This document shows positions 1 through 7,566 of a DNA stretch of 40,231 nt, piece after piece (position 1 is the stretch's first letter; each line of letters starts with the position of its first letter). The stretch is taken from positions 1 through 40,231 of the forward strand of contig NZ_JAJNCZ010000019.1 in NCBI RefSeq assembly GCF_021026345.1, in the 5' to 3' direction. Position numbers and translations under genes: made by a program. The notes beneath the pieces are model-generated. The model had not been told where the DNA came from. It worked only from the letters and a program-made list of their open reading frames with translations, and searched no databases. Origin of the DNA: Rhizobium sp. GN54 (GTDB lineage Bacteria; Pseudomonadota; Alphaproteobacteria; Rhizobiales; Rhizobiaceae).

Positions 1-70
1 CGCCCGCAGGCCCCTGCGCTAAATGGAGAGCTCCGGGCCTACGCGCGCTGACCCGATGCAACCAGAGGCA

Positions 71-121
71 GGGGTCCCTTTTGGGAGCCGATAGGGGGGC
101 CCGTTTCGATGCCGATTGACA
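71..121. mobile_element. Possible right-end remnant of an IS21-like insertion sequence
   Basis: Two imperfect direct repeats of about 22 bp follow each other here, at 71-92 and 94-116. Each starts with a G-rich GGGG(T/G)CCC-like block and ends in GCCGAT. The second runs straight into TGACA at 117-121. Repeated blocks like these, ending in CA, are typical of IS21-family termini. No transposase reading frame is visible in the 70 bp before them, so this is either the outer end of an element lying to the left or a decayed remnant. The identification rests on memory of IS21 end structure, not on alignment. Confidence 0.35.
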
Positions 122-216
122 GAGTCACAGCAGCGGCGAGATGAGCGAGCAAATGATGTCGGTGGCCCTATCGCCGCTATGATATGATCAACTCCGCTGA
201 ACCAAGGGAGGTGGGA

Positions 217-585
217 ATGCGTAGCCTTTTACTCACCCTTTCTGCAGGTGCGCTCTCAGCTTCGATCGCTACTGCCGCGGAGCCCCTGATCTTCCATACC
301 GCGAATTTCGGGGGCGACACCGTCGTCAGCCTTGGCCTCGTTGCCAATCGCCTGTCTGACCAGACCGAGTACGACTACGACGTGCTGATTTCGCTGTCGC
401 AGAAGCACTTCAAGAGCGGCGGCGTCTACAGCGATCCCGGCCGGCATCGGGCATTTGTGAGGTGTTCCGATCCCGCCAAAGTTTCGGTCAGAGGGGTGGA
501 CTATGCTGTGTCCACATCGTTGGCCCGTGGGACCGATTGGAAGTCTGATCTCTGGGTCGCTGTCTGCCGCCCTTCCGTCTCATAG
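217..585 (+). CDS. Small exported protein of unknown function
   Basis: A 122-residue protein with a clear signal peptide (MRSLLLTLSAGALSASIATAAEP, cleavage likely after TAA-AE). The mature part of about 100 residues has two cysteines, one mid-protein (VRCSD) and one near the C-terminus (VAVCR), which could pair in the periplasm. The start at 217 is preferred over an ATG 33 bp upstream because an AGGGAGG ribosome-binding site lies 5 bp before it and the signal peptide begins there. The last 85 bp overlap the 3' end of the convergent cyclase gene. I recognise no family. The setting next to copper genes is suggestive only. Confidence 0.6.
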   Translation: MRSLLLTLSAGALSASIATAAEPLIFHTANFGGDTVVSLGLVANRLSDQTEYDYDVLISLSQKHFKSGGVYSDPGRHRAFVRCSDPAKVSVRGVDYAVSTSLARGTDWKSDLWVAVCRPSVS

Positions 586-1844
586 GGATGATCGAATCGC
601 CCGCTATGGCGACGATCAATGTACCAGACATCGATGGGCTCACGCCTGCCGTGAAGCATGGCAAGTGGCTGCTTTACCCAAGCTGCGTACGGTACCGTTG
701 AGTGCAGGTGAGCGATCACGTCGGACGAGACGACCAGGGGCGTCGCGAGTGACTTCGCCATCGTTTCCAGACGCTGCGCTACGTTGACCGTGTCCCCGAT
801 GACGGTGAACTCGCTGTGACACCCGCTGTCCAAAACGCCCCCAACAACGGTACCGTAGTGGAGTCCGATAGCCGCATGCAGCGCCGGAAGGCCGTTTCGG
901 TTGCTGTGGCGCTTCCAGTCGCTCAAGGCATCTACGAGCTCGAGGGCACATGCGAGTGCGCGGTCCGCGTCTTCCTCGGTTGGTTTCGGATGACCGAAGA
1001 CGGCCATGACGCCGTCTCCGATAAACTTGTCGACGGTTCCGCCATGCTCGAAAATGATTTGTGAAACAAGCTGTCGATACTCGCCAAGTACGAATGCCAA
1101 CTCTGGAGCGGGAGCGGTCTCGGCGAAGCTTGTGAAGTCGCGCAAGTCGACAAACATGATCGCCGCATTCCGGCGCTGCAATCCCAGAGCGTCGCCACGC
1201 TCCTGCAATTCCGAGACAACAAACGGCGAGAAGAACCGGGAGAGATTGAGGCGTCGTCGATCCGCCTTTATCGCCTCCCTCCGGGTTCGGTCGTGATCCC
1301 GGGCCAGGAGATAGATCGCGAATGCGGTGAAGCCGAAGCTGACCGTCAGCCCGAGGTCCTGGTTCAGGAACGAAGCGAGCAAGGAGGCGACGTCATCAGC
1401 CGGGTGGCGGGCAGCCGTGATCGCCAACATCGCTACCCAAGAAGTGAGTACGATGCCCGAGAAGACGAGGACCAGCCGCCGGTCGAGCTTCAGGCCGATG
1501 TGAACGAGCAGGATAAAGGCAACGACGAGACCGGATGTGGTCAGGTTGTGGTTTTCGCTGACTGGGCCGCCCAAAATGTGCGCGTACAGCAGCGCAACCA
1601 GCAGGGCGTCCAACACGACAAACAAAGTGTTCAGCCAGCTGTTGGGTGGCAGGAAACGGGTGGTGGCTACAGAAGCCACGCTGATGCCAAGGTAGACGAC
1701 AACGACCACGAGATGTGTGGTCATGGCTTCCTCGTTGCCTCCCAGCACGAGGTTTGCAACCAGAATCGAAAACGCCACGAACCGCAACAGGATCGAACGT
1801 GTCTCCCGATCTGAATCCCAGTCGGGGTGGAGCGATGACTTCAT
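501..1844 (-). CDS. Membrane-anchored class III adenylate cyclase
   Basis: A 447-residue protein. About six hydrophobic helices (residues 20-185) form an N-terminal membrane sensor of MASE-like layout, followed by a class III nucleotide cyclase domain (about 225-400). The domain shows the metal-binding aspartates (FVDLRDF and KFIGDG), the adenine-selecting Lys and Asp (VDKFIGDG and VIGDTVN), and the transition-state Asn and Arg (TVNVAQRLE). It should therefore make cAMP from ATP at the inner membrane. The tail after residue 405 is low in conserved features and overlaps the convergent exported-protein gene. It lies just downstream of the copper operon on the same strand, but a hairpin separates them, so co-transcription is doubtful. 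The ribosome-binding site is weak. Confidence 0.9.
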   Translation of the reverse strand: MKSSLHPDWDSDRETRSILLRFVAFSILVANLVLGGNEEAMTTHLVVVVVYLGISVASVATTRFLPPNSWLNTLFVVLDALLVALLYAHILGGPVSENHNLTTSGLVVAFILLVHIGLKLDRRLVLVFSGIVLTSWVAMLAITAARHPADDVASLLASFLNQDLGLTVSFGFTAFAIYLLARDHDRTRREAIKADRRRLNLSRFFSPFVVSELQERGDALGLQRRNAAIMFVDLRDFTSFAETAPAPELAFVLGEYRQLVSQIIFEHGGTVDKFIGDGVMAVFGHPKPTEEDADRALACALELVDALSDWKRHSNRNGLPALHAAIGLHYGTVVGGVLDSGCHSEFTVIGDTVNVAQRLETMAKSLATPLVVSSDVIAHLHSTVPYAAWVKQPLAMLHGRREPIDVWYIDRRHSGRFDHPYETEGRQTATQRSDFQSVPRANDVDTA

Positions 1845-1884
1845 GTCTGCGGACTTTGTTTGGTGGAAATTGGAGGCGTTGCAA

Positions 1885-1908
1885 GGCGCGGCTACCGATG
1901 GCCGCGCC
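1885..1908 (-). terminator. Stem-loop after the copper operon
   Basis: GGCGCGGC (1885-1892) pairs perfectly with GCCGCGCC (1901-1908) around an 8-nt loop. It lies 12 bp past the stop of the CusF-like gene. The T-tract that would follow on the minus strand is poor, so it may be a weak intrinsic terminator or a 3' end stabiliser. Confidence 0.5.
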
Positions 1909-1920
1909 TCGCTGTTGAGG

Positions 1921-2205
1921 CTATTTCACCTGTGTCACGGTGAGTTTGCCGTTAACGCGTTCTGCCACGAACTCGACAGTCGCGCCTTCCGTGAGCTTCT
2001 CGAGAAGCGCATCGTCCTGGACCCGGAAAACCATCGTCATCGCCGGCATGTCGAGGTCCTTCAGTTCCTCGTGGATCAGGGTGACCTTCTTGGACTTCGT
2101 ATCGACCTTCTTGACCGTCCCCTTGGTGAACTCCGCCGCCAGAGTGCCGTAAGCAGTAGCAAGGGAAAGAGCGGACGCGAGGGCCACTTTGATGATCAAC
2201 TTCAT
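1921..2205 (-). CDS. CusF-like periplasmic copper-binding protein
   Basis: A 94-residue protein with a signal peptide (cleavage near TLA-AEF) and a small beta-barrel domain. The core segment IHEELKDLDMPAMTMVF matches the metal site of the CusF family: one His followed by a MPxMTM motif. E. coli CusF has Trp just before PEMTM for a cation-pi contact with Cu(I); here that position is Met, as in many alphaproteobacterial relatives. It probably carries Cu(I) or Ag(I) in the periplasm. It is the last gene of the minus-strand copper operon, 22 bp after the cupredoxin gene. Confidence 0.85.
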   Translation of the reverse strand: MKLIIKVALASALSLATAYGTLAAEFTKGTVKKVDTKSKKVTLIHEELKDLDMPAMTMVFRVQDDALLEKLTEGATVEFVAERVNGKLTVTQVK

Positions 2206-2227
2206 TTCTGCAACTCCTTCGGGTTGA

Positions 2228-2704
2228 TTACTTTTTGGAGACGGTCACGTCGCCGTGCATTCCTGCGTCGTAGTGGCCGGGAACCAGGCACGCGATCTTG
2301 AAGGTGCCGTCGTTTGTGAATTTCCAGATGATTTCGCCCGATTGACCGGCTGCGAGGCGGATCGCATTGGGATCGTCGTGTTCCATTTCCGGGAACTTCT
2401 CCATCACGGCCTTGTGCTCCATGATCTTGTCTTCCTGGTCGAGAACGAACTCGTGATCCAGCTCGCCCGCGTTCTTGATCGCGAAGACGATGGTCTGGCC
2501 CTTGCGCACCTTGAATGTCGACGGAGTGAAGACCATTTTCCCGTCGTCGGTCTCCTTCATCGTGACGCGGATGGTCTGGGTGGCCTTGGCCTTGGTGCCG
2601 GGTTCGCCGACAGCCATTTCGCCGTGCCCTCCTGCGTGACTGCCCGAGGCCAGCGCCGGGGAAGCGATCGCGGCGAAAAGAAATCCTAGTACTGCAGCTT
2701 TCAT
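2228..2704 (-). CDS. Cupredoxin (plastocyanin/azurin-like copper protein)
   Basis: A 158-residue exported protein. The start at 2704 is preferred because AAAGGA sits just before it and the signal peptide (MKAAVLGFLFAAIASPALA) begins there. After a short His/Gly-rich stretch (SHAGGHGEM) comes a cupredoxin fold. It has the type 1 copper ligand pattern: His in ELDHEF, Cys in KIACLVPGHYDAGM, with the following His and Met. It is likely a periplasmic copper carrier or electron carrier partnering the multicopper oxidase encoded immediately upstream in the same operon (39 bp gap). Confidence 0.88.
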   Translation of the reverse strand: MKAAVLGFLFAAIASPALASGSHAGGHGEMAVGEPGTKAKATQTIRVTMKETDDGKMVFTPSTFKVRKGQTIVFAIKNAGELDHEFVLDQEDKIMEHKAVMEKFPEMEHDDPNAIRLAAGQSGEIIWKFTNDGTFKIACLVPGHYDAGMHGDVTVSKK

Positions 2705-2743
2705 TGCTTGTTCCTTTGAGTGGTTGAACATTGGCATGCGAGA

Positions 2744-4093
2744 TCACCCGTGGTTCGAGTGTTTCGGTGTGATCTGGGTCTTTGCGTCTTTGGCTTTGGT
2801 CGTGTCGGGCAGTTCGCCGGTCCACTCCCAGGCCTGGGTGCCGGGGGGATTTTCGTACCAACCGGGATCGGAGTAATCGCCAGCAGAGATGCCTTCTCTC
2901 ACCTTGACGACCGAGAACATGCCGCCCATCTCGATTGGACCGTGCGGACCCCAACCGGTCATCATGGGGACGGTGTTCTCCGGAATCTCCATTTCCATCT
3001 CGCCCATGTCGGCCATGCCGGCTGTCCCCATCGGCATGTATTCCGGGCGGATTTTCTTGATCTTCTCGGCAACCTGCTTCTTGTCGACGCCGATGAAGGT
3101 CGGAATGTCGTGCCCCATCGCGTTCATCGTGTGGTGCGACTTGTGGCAATGGATCGCCCAGTCGCCGATATATTTGGCGTCGAACTCGTAGGCCCGCATC
3201 GCGCCCACCGGGATGTCGATGCTGACCTCCGGCCATCGTGCCTCCGGCCGCACCCAGCCGCCGTCCGTGCATGTCACCTCGAAGTCGTAACCGTGCATGT
3301 GGATTGGGTGGTTGGTCATGGTGAGGTTGCCGACCCGCACGCGCACGCGGTCGTTCTTTGAAACGACGAGCGGGCTGATGTCCGGGAACACGCGGCTGTT
3401 CCAGCACCACATGTTGAAGTCGGTCATTTCCATGATGCGCGGCACATAGGAGCCGGGATCGATGTCGTATGCGTTGAGCAGGAAGACGAAGTCGCGGTCA
3501 ACCGGCATGAACTTCGGGTCCTTGGGGTGAACCACGAAGAAGCCCATCATCCCCATCGCCATCTGGACCATTTCGTCGGAATGGGGGTGGTACATGAAGG
3601 TGCCGGACTTCACGAGGTCGAACTCGTAGACGAAGGTTTTGCCGACCGGAATATGCGGTTGGCTCAGGCCGCCGACGCCGTCCATGCCTGACGGCAGGAT
3701 CATTCCGTGCCAGTGGACGGTGGTGTGTTCCGGCAGCTTGTTGGTGACGAAGATGCGCACGCGGTCGCCTTCGACGGCTTCGATCGTGGGTCCAGGCGAC
3801 TGCCCGTTGTAGCCCCACAGGTAGGCGGTCATGCCTTCGGCCATTTCCCGCTCGACGGGCTCGGCCACAAGGTGGAATTCCTTGACGCCGTTGTTCATCC
3901 GATAGGGCAGGGTCCAGCCATTGAGCGTGACGACTGGAGTGTAGTCTGGGCCAGAGGTCGGCCTCGTCGGAAATTGCGTTTCGGCTGTTTCCATGACCGC
4001 GGCTTCTGGCAGCCCCATGTTGGAGGTCTTCGCCCAGGCCGTGGAGGAGACCAGTGCCGCGCCCGCGCCAAGTATCTGTCTTCTGTTGAACAT
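2744..4093 (-). CDS. Multicopper oxidase (copper-resistance type)
   Basis: A 449-residue protein. The N-terminus MFNRRQILGAGAAL is a Tat-type signal, expected for a cofactor-loaded periplasmic enzyme. All four copper-binding blocks are present: HWHG (127-130), YHPH (168-171), HPIHMHG (262-268) and HCHKSHHTMNAM (315-326), whose final Met is the axial ligand of type 1 copper. The likely role is oxidation of Cu(I) to less toxic Cu(II) in the periplasm. The start at 4093 is supported by an AAAGGGG site and by the preceding gene ending at 4110. It is co-transcribed with TolC-like, cupredoxin and CusF-like genes. Its physiological substrate cannot be read from sequence. Confidence 0.92.
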   Translation of the reverse strand: MFNRRQILGAGAALVSSTAWAKTSNMGLPEAAVMETAETQFPTRPTSGPDYTPVVTLNGWTLPYRMNNGVKEFHLVAEPVEREMAEGMTAYLWGYNGQSPGPTIEAVEGDRVRIFVTNKLPEHTTVHWHGMILPSGMDGVGGLSQPHIPVGKTFVYEFDLVKSGTFMYHPHSDEMVQMAMGMMGFFVVHPKDPKFMPVDRDFVFLLNAYDIDPGSYVPRIMEMTDFNMWCWNSRVFPDISPLVVSKNDRVRVRVGNLTMTNHPIHMHGYDFEVTCTDGGWVRPEARWPEVSIDIPVGAMRAYEFDAKYIGDWAIHCHKSHHTMNAMGHDIPTFIGVDKKQVAEKIKKIRPEYMPMGTAGMADMGEMEMEIPENTVPMMTGWGPHGPIEMGGMFSVVKVREGISAGDYSDPGWYENPPGTQAWEWTGELPDTTKAKDAKTQITPKHSNHG

Positions 4094-4109
4094 AGTGGTG
4101 GCCCCTTTC

Positions 4110-5576
4110 TCAGTGCCCGCCGCCGCCGCTGTCGGCGGCTGCGGCAACTTCCGTCGTTCCGGATGAAGCTCCAGCACCACCGCCGTAGATCGCGGGAGCG
4201 AGGTTTGCCTCGGAGAGCCAGAAGTCGCGCTTTGCATTCACAGCGAGAAGGATCGAATTGACCTTCTCCCGACTGTCGGCGAGCAGTTCGAATGTGTTGG
4301 TGATCATGCCGTTGTACGTGAGGAGGGACTCTTCCTCGACCTTGGTTCGCAGTGGTACGACATTGTTTCGGTAGTGCCGCGCGATGTCATAGTTGGCGCG
4401 GTATGCCTGATAGGCGGAGCGCGCCTCGGAGCGAACGTTGACGGACTTCTCGGCAAGGAGATTTGCGGCTCGCATGTATGCCAGCTCAGCCTTGCGCATT
4501 CGTGCCTTGCCGCTGTCGAAGATCGGAATGACGAATTCAAGTTCGGCGATCGCCGTTGTCTGGTGCTTCGTGTTTCCGTCTTCCCTTTCTCGCTCGGTTT
4601 CGAAACCACCGATCAGTTCCAGGTCGGTGACGTATCGTGTGGCTTCGGTGAGCTTGTACGACTTTGCGGTTGCATCAAGGTCGAGCTTTGCCATCTGGAG
4701 ATCGACACGGCGTTGAAGCGCCTCGGCCTCGATCGTGCCCTTCTTCATCAGGCCCTTCGGCAGCGAGGGGAGGCGATTGGCGACTTGGTAGTCGATGTCA
4801 GAGCCCCAGAGGCCCATCAGCCGCGTCAGTTCTTCCTTGGCAAGCCTCGCATCCAGCCTAGCTCTTGCCGTCTGTCCGGCGAGTTCGGCATAGAAGACAT
4901 GCTCGCGCGCCTGGCTCCCTTTTGTCATCGCACCGGTTTCACCGAGTTTCAGCGCAAGCTCTGAGGCTGCGTCCGCTGCCGCCTGTGCTTGGTTCAGCTG
5001 GGCGACCGTCTCCCATGCCGCGACAGTGTTTATCCAGGCGCGACGCGTGTCTGCTGCGAGCTGTAGCGTCCGCTGAGCCGCGGCAAGTTGGGCGCGTCGA
5101 TAGTTGGTGTCGGCGATGTCGACGTTCCGCTGGTGGGTCGCCAGGGCGAGGATGTTGGTGGCGATGACCCCCTCGATCGAATTGAACGCCTCCAGGCCCG
5201 GGGTCCCGATTCCGTTGAAGCCGATCCCCACGGTCGGATTGAGCAGCATGGTCGACTGCCACGCGTCGGCGGCCGAGTCCCCAAGATCGGCATAGGCAGC
5301 CTGCAATCCCTTGTTATTAAGAAGGGCTACCTGTACGGCGGTCTCCACATCGATGGTCTTTTTCGCCATCAATGTCTTCACTTGGGCCGAAACCGCTCGC
5401 GCCTGCTGCTGATTCTGCACCCAGACCGTCTGTTTCCCCGTGCTTTCGGCGGCCTTCGCCGAAACGGCCGAAAAACCCGCATCCTGCGCGGAGTATTCGG
5501 CCGTCGAGGCGCATCCGCCGAGCGCCAGCAGCGGGAGAAAGAGGGCGGCTACCAGTTTGAACTTGGCTCGCGTCAT
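4110..5576 (-). CDS. TolC-family outer-membrane efflux lipoprotein
   Basis: A 488-residue protein with a lipoprotein signal (lipobox LGGC). It has the long helical repeats of TolC/CusC-type outer-membrane factors, including two copies of the pattern with Arg/Ala-rich helices around residues 180-260 and 360-430. The C-terminus is Gly-rich and ends in His. It should form the outer-membrane channel of an efflux route. No RND pump sits in this operon, so it may serve the CusAB pump encoded at 25.6-30.2 kb, which lacks its own outer-membrane gene. Its start codon overlaps the stop of the small lipoprotein gene upstream by 4 bp (ATGA), implying translational coupling. Confidence 0.9.
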   Translation of the reverse strand: MTRAKFKLVAALFLPLLALGGCASTAEYSAQDAGFSAVSAKAAESTGKQTVWVQNQQQARAVSAQVKTLMAKKTIDVETAVQVALLNNKGLQAAYADLGDSAADAWQSTMLLNPTVGIGFNGIGTPGLEAFNSIEGVIATNILALATHQRNVDIADTNYRRAQLAAAQRTLQLAADTRRAWINTVAAWETVAQLNQAQAAADAASELALKLGETGAMTKGSQAREHVFYAELAGQTARARLDARLAKEELTRLMGLWGSDIDYQVANRLPSLPKGLMKKGTIEAEALQRRVDLQMAKLDLDATAKSYKLTEATRYVTDLELIGGFETEREREDGNTKHQTTAIAELEFVIPIFDSGKARMRKAELAYMRAANLLAEKSVNVRSEARSAYQAYRANYDIARHYRNNVVPLRTKVEEESLLTYNGMITNTFELLADSREKVNSILLAVNAKRDFWLSEANLAPAIYGGGAGASSGTTEVAAAADSGGGGH

Positions 5577-5800
5577 GATTCGCCTCCCTCAGGAGACTGG
5601 GCATCGTTCTGCTGACGCCAAGGCTTCGGATCGACTGGCTGCCTGTGGTTATAGCCCGAAAACGGGCTGGCGTAGCTGATGGGGCGAACAGAGGCTGATG
5701 AAGCCTCAAATCCGCCGGAAGCGATAACTTCTGGAGGCAACGTGGATGCGCATCCGCTGACGACGAGCGGTAATGCGACCACGTAAAAATATGGTCTCAT
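5573..5800 (-). CDS. Small lipoprotein of the copper operon
   Basis: A 75-residue protein with a hydrophobic signal and lipobox (VVSGC), followed by a Pro/Ser-rich, probably disordered chain. It overlaps the TolC-like gene by 4 bp, so the two are translated together. It may be anchored to a membrane as an accessory to the channel. I recognise no named family. Confidence 0.65.
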   Translation of the reverse strand: MRPYFYVVALPLVVSGCASTLPPEVIASGGFEASSASVRPISYASPFSGYNHRQPVDPKPWRQQNDAQSPEGGES

Positions 5801-5893
5801 GGTGAAATCCGAAAAAAGGGAATTGCTCCGGCGGTCAGAGCGCAGTTGCGCTCGCGATCGCGCGTTAGACCCGCAACAACGGGAAAACCCTAA

Positions 5894-6271
5894 TCAGAGA
5901 ATGGGGGGACGATGGAGCGGGAGGACTTCGCTCTTAAACTGCGCGTCGTCGACGTACTCTCGGACGACCGTCAGTCGTGGACCGCCGACAACGTCTGTGC
6001 CAATCACAATCGCCAGGCTGACGCAGAATGCGTTGCAGCACTCCTGCTTGTCGAGTTTCTGGTCGCTATCCGCTGTCGAATGGTGGTCGCCATGGTCCTG
6101 GTGGGCGTCTGCCGTGGCATGGTGATCCTGATGCTGGCCGACGTCGACGTTGGACCAGCTGCCATGCATCGCTGCGGACGCCGTGGGTATGGAATAGCCT
6201 GCCAGTGACGCGATGATCACCAAGCGAAGCAGAACCAGCATTTTCAACAATGCGATTCGAAACATACCCAT
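5894..6271 (-). CDS. CopL-like small exported metal-binding protein (copy 1)
   Basis: A 125-residue protein with an N-terminal hydrophobic segment and a His/Asp-rich stretch (GQHQDHHATADAHQDHGDHH). A Cys cluster ECCNAFC, a hydrophobic segment and a Pro-rich end (LHRPPIL) follow. This layout recurs in three other small proteins in the window (10323-10637, 16455-16811, 24714-25130) and resembles Xanthomonas CopL-type copper-responsive leader proteins by composition and ending; I infer kinship from layout only. It is the first gene of the operon, about 110 bp downstream of a MerR-type promoter. The start could be 6271 or 6265. Confidence 0.7.
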   Translation of the reverse strand: MGMFRIALLKMLVLLRLVIIASLAGYSIPTASAAMHGSWSNVDVGQHQDHHATADAHQDHGDHHSTADSDQKLDKQECCNAFCVSLAIVIGTDVVGGPRLTVVREYVDDAQFKSEVLPLHRPPIL

Positions 6272-6390
6272 GTCCGAGGACTACCACTGGCCCAAAACTT
6301 GTCAATTGTCAGTCGAAACTCCCACGCCATTCGGCCGACAATGTGGCACCAGCGCACCGGTGACTCATTACGTTGTGGACAGTCGTTACC

Positions 6391-6421
6391 GGATTACTGC
6401 TTACCACCGTGGTAAGGTCAA
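6391..6421 (-). promoter_or_regulatory. MerR-type copper promoter of the first copper operon
   Basis: On the minus strand a -35 TTGACC (6416-6421) and a -10 TAATCC (6391-6396) are separated by 19 bp, the overlong spacing of MerR-family promoters. The spacer holds a perfect dyad, CTTACCAC and GTGGTAAG around one central base (6400-6416). The layout closely parallels E. coli PcopA (TTGACC, dyad, TAACCT). It would drive copper-induced expression of the CopL-like to CusF-like operon. Confidence 0.75.
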
Positions 6422-6506
6422 CAGCCCGAATTCATGTCGACCACGATTTGATGAACGTCAGGATTTGATCTAACTGCGATCCTACTCATCGGAGCGGCTG
6501 CAAGAG

Positions 6507-6959
6507 ATGTTGGACTGGGGCGCATACGTCGGGCTGTTTTTGGCGGCATTCGGTGCCGCGACAGTGCTGCCGTTCCAATCCGAGCCGGTGTTGGTCGGAC
6601 TTTTGCTTTCAGGCGGGTACACGCCGGTCACGTTGATTGCGATAGCGAGCATTGGCAACGTTCTGGGCGCTGCACTCAACTGGGTGCTGGGACGCTACAT
6701 CGAACGGTTCCGAGGCAAGTCCTGGTTTCCCGTCAAAGAGGCCCAGCTGCAAAAAGCGGAGATTTGGTACCGTAGGTTTGGACGGTGGTCGCTTCTGCTG
6801 TCATGGATGCCCCTGTTCGGAGACGCGTTGACCGTTCTTTCAGGAGTTCTGCGCGAGCCGTTCTGGTCGTTTCTCATCCTCGTCAGCATCGCGAAGGCAG
6901 GTCGCTACGTGGTACTGGCTGTTGCGACGCTCGGAGCCCAAGCAATTCTCGGATTTTGA
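6507..6959 (+). CDS. YqaA/DedA-like inner-membrane protein
   Basis: A 150-residue protein with about four hydrophobic helices. It has the family features of YqaA-type VTT (DedA-related) proteins: an N-terminal re-entrant segment with PFQSEPVLVGLL, GNVLGAALNWVLGRY in the middle, and RFGRWSLLLSWMPLFGDALTVLSG. Related DedA proteins move lipids or support envelope homeostasis; the role of YqaA forms is poorly known. It is commonly found in metal-resistance islands. It is transcribed divergently from the copper operon. A near-match to an FNR-type box (TTGATGAACGTCAG, 6448-6461) lies upstream, with one outer base off consensus. Confidence 0.8.
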   Translation: MLDWGAYVGLFLAAFGAATVLPFQSEPVLVGLLLSGGYTPVTLIAIASIGNVLGAALNWVLGRYIERFRGKSWFPVKEAQLQKAEIWYRRFGRWSLLLSWMPLFGDALTVLSGVLREPFWSFLILVSIAKAGRYVVLAVATLGAQAILGF

Positions 6960-6996
6960 AGCCGGCTGCTCAATCGTTCTGCTGCGGGAACCACGA

Positions 6997-7491
6997 TCAA
7001 CCTCCCAGTGTCGCCGCACGCTCCCGTCGGCTTATTTCTTCTTGGTATCGCCGCTCCCGCTCGGGCCAGGTGCCTTTGATGAAGGTGAGCACCGCGCGGA
7101 TTTCGTCATCGCTCATGATATTTTCGAAACCCGGCATGTCGCTCTGGTATCCTCCGCGAACGACGGCCGCCGGACCCTCCTTGGTGATACGGAAAAGCAC
7201 GCCGTCGGGATGATGCCAGGTATGGCCGGATGCGTCGTGCGGAGGAGCTGGCATGCGTCCGGACGGCAGCGGCGTTTTCCAGTCGCGCTGACCTTCGAGG
7301 TTGGTGCCGTGGCAGGCGGCGCACCGCTCGGCATAGATCGTCTTTCCGATCGCGACGGTGGAAGCAGTGCCGCCCGGCCGCCATTCCGAAAGCCATGCCA
7401 ATAGCAAGCCCGCTGCCGCCGCACCAATCCAGAGGGCCAGAAGCAACACTGCCGCCCTGTTCACTTGTCGTCGCGTGCCGAATACGATCAC
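6997..7491 (-). CDS. Membrane-anchored c-type cytochrome
   Basis: A protein of 164 residues from the GTG at 7491, or 155 from a GTG at 7464, which would place the membrane helix (AAVLLLALWIGAAAAGLLLAW) nearer the start. One CAACH haem c motif lies at about residues 57-61, and a downstream Met (SDMPGF) is the likely sixth ligand. The C-terminus is a class I cytochrome helix followed by a charged tail. It probably passes electrons in the periplasm, for example to nirK or an oxidase. A perfect FNR/FixK box lies 37 bp upstream of 7491. Confidence 0.88.
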   Translation of the reverse strand: MIVFGTRRQVNRAAVLLLALWIGAAAAGLLLAWLSEWRPGGTASTVAIGKTIYAERCAACHGTNLEGQRDWKTPLPSGRMPAPPHDASGHTWHHPDGVLFRITKEGPAAVVRGGYQSDMPGFENIMSDDEIRAVLTFIKGTWPERERRYQEEISRRERAATLGG

Positions 7492-7527
7492 GTCGGGGCA
7501 TGCCTTCCGTTGTTCGACGTCCTCAGT

Positions 7528-7541
7528 TTGATGCCGATCAA
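7528..7541. promoter_or_regulatory. FNR/FixK-type box upstream of the c-type cytochrome
   Basis: TTGATGCCGATCAA matches the consensus TTGAT-N4-ATCAA perfectly. It lies between the cytochrome gene and the 3' end of the MerR gene, so the cytochrome gene is its only sensible target. No convincing -10 lies at the -41.5 spacing. Confidence 0.65.
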
Positions 7542-7566
7542 AATGTTTCCAGCCTTCTCAGTCGGG

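Noticed and set aside
6448-6461. FNR-type box before the YqaA-like gene
   Set aside because: TTGATGAACGTCAG lacks one outer consensus base, and no good -10 lies at the right distance.
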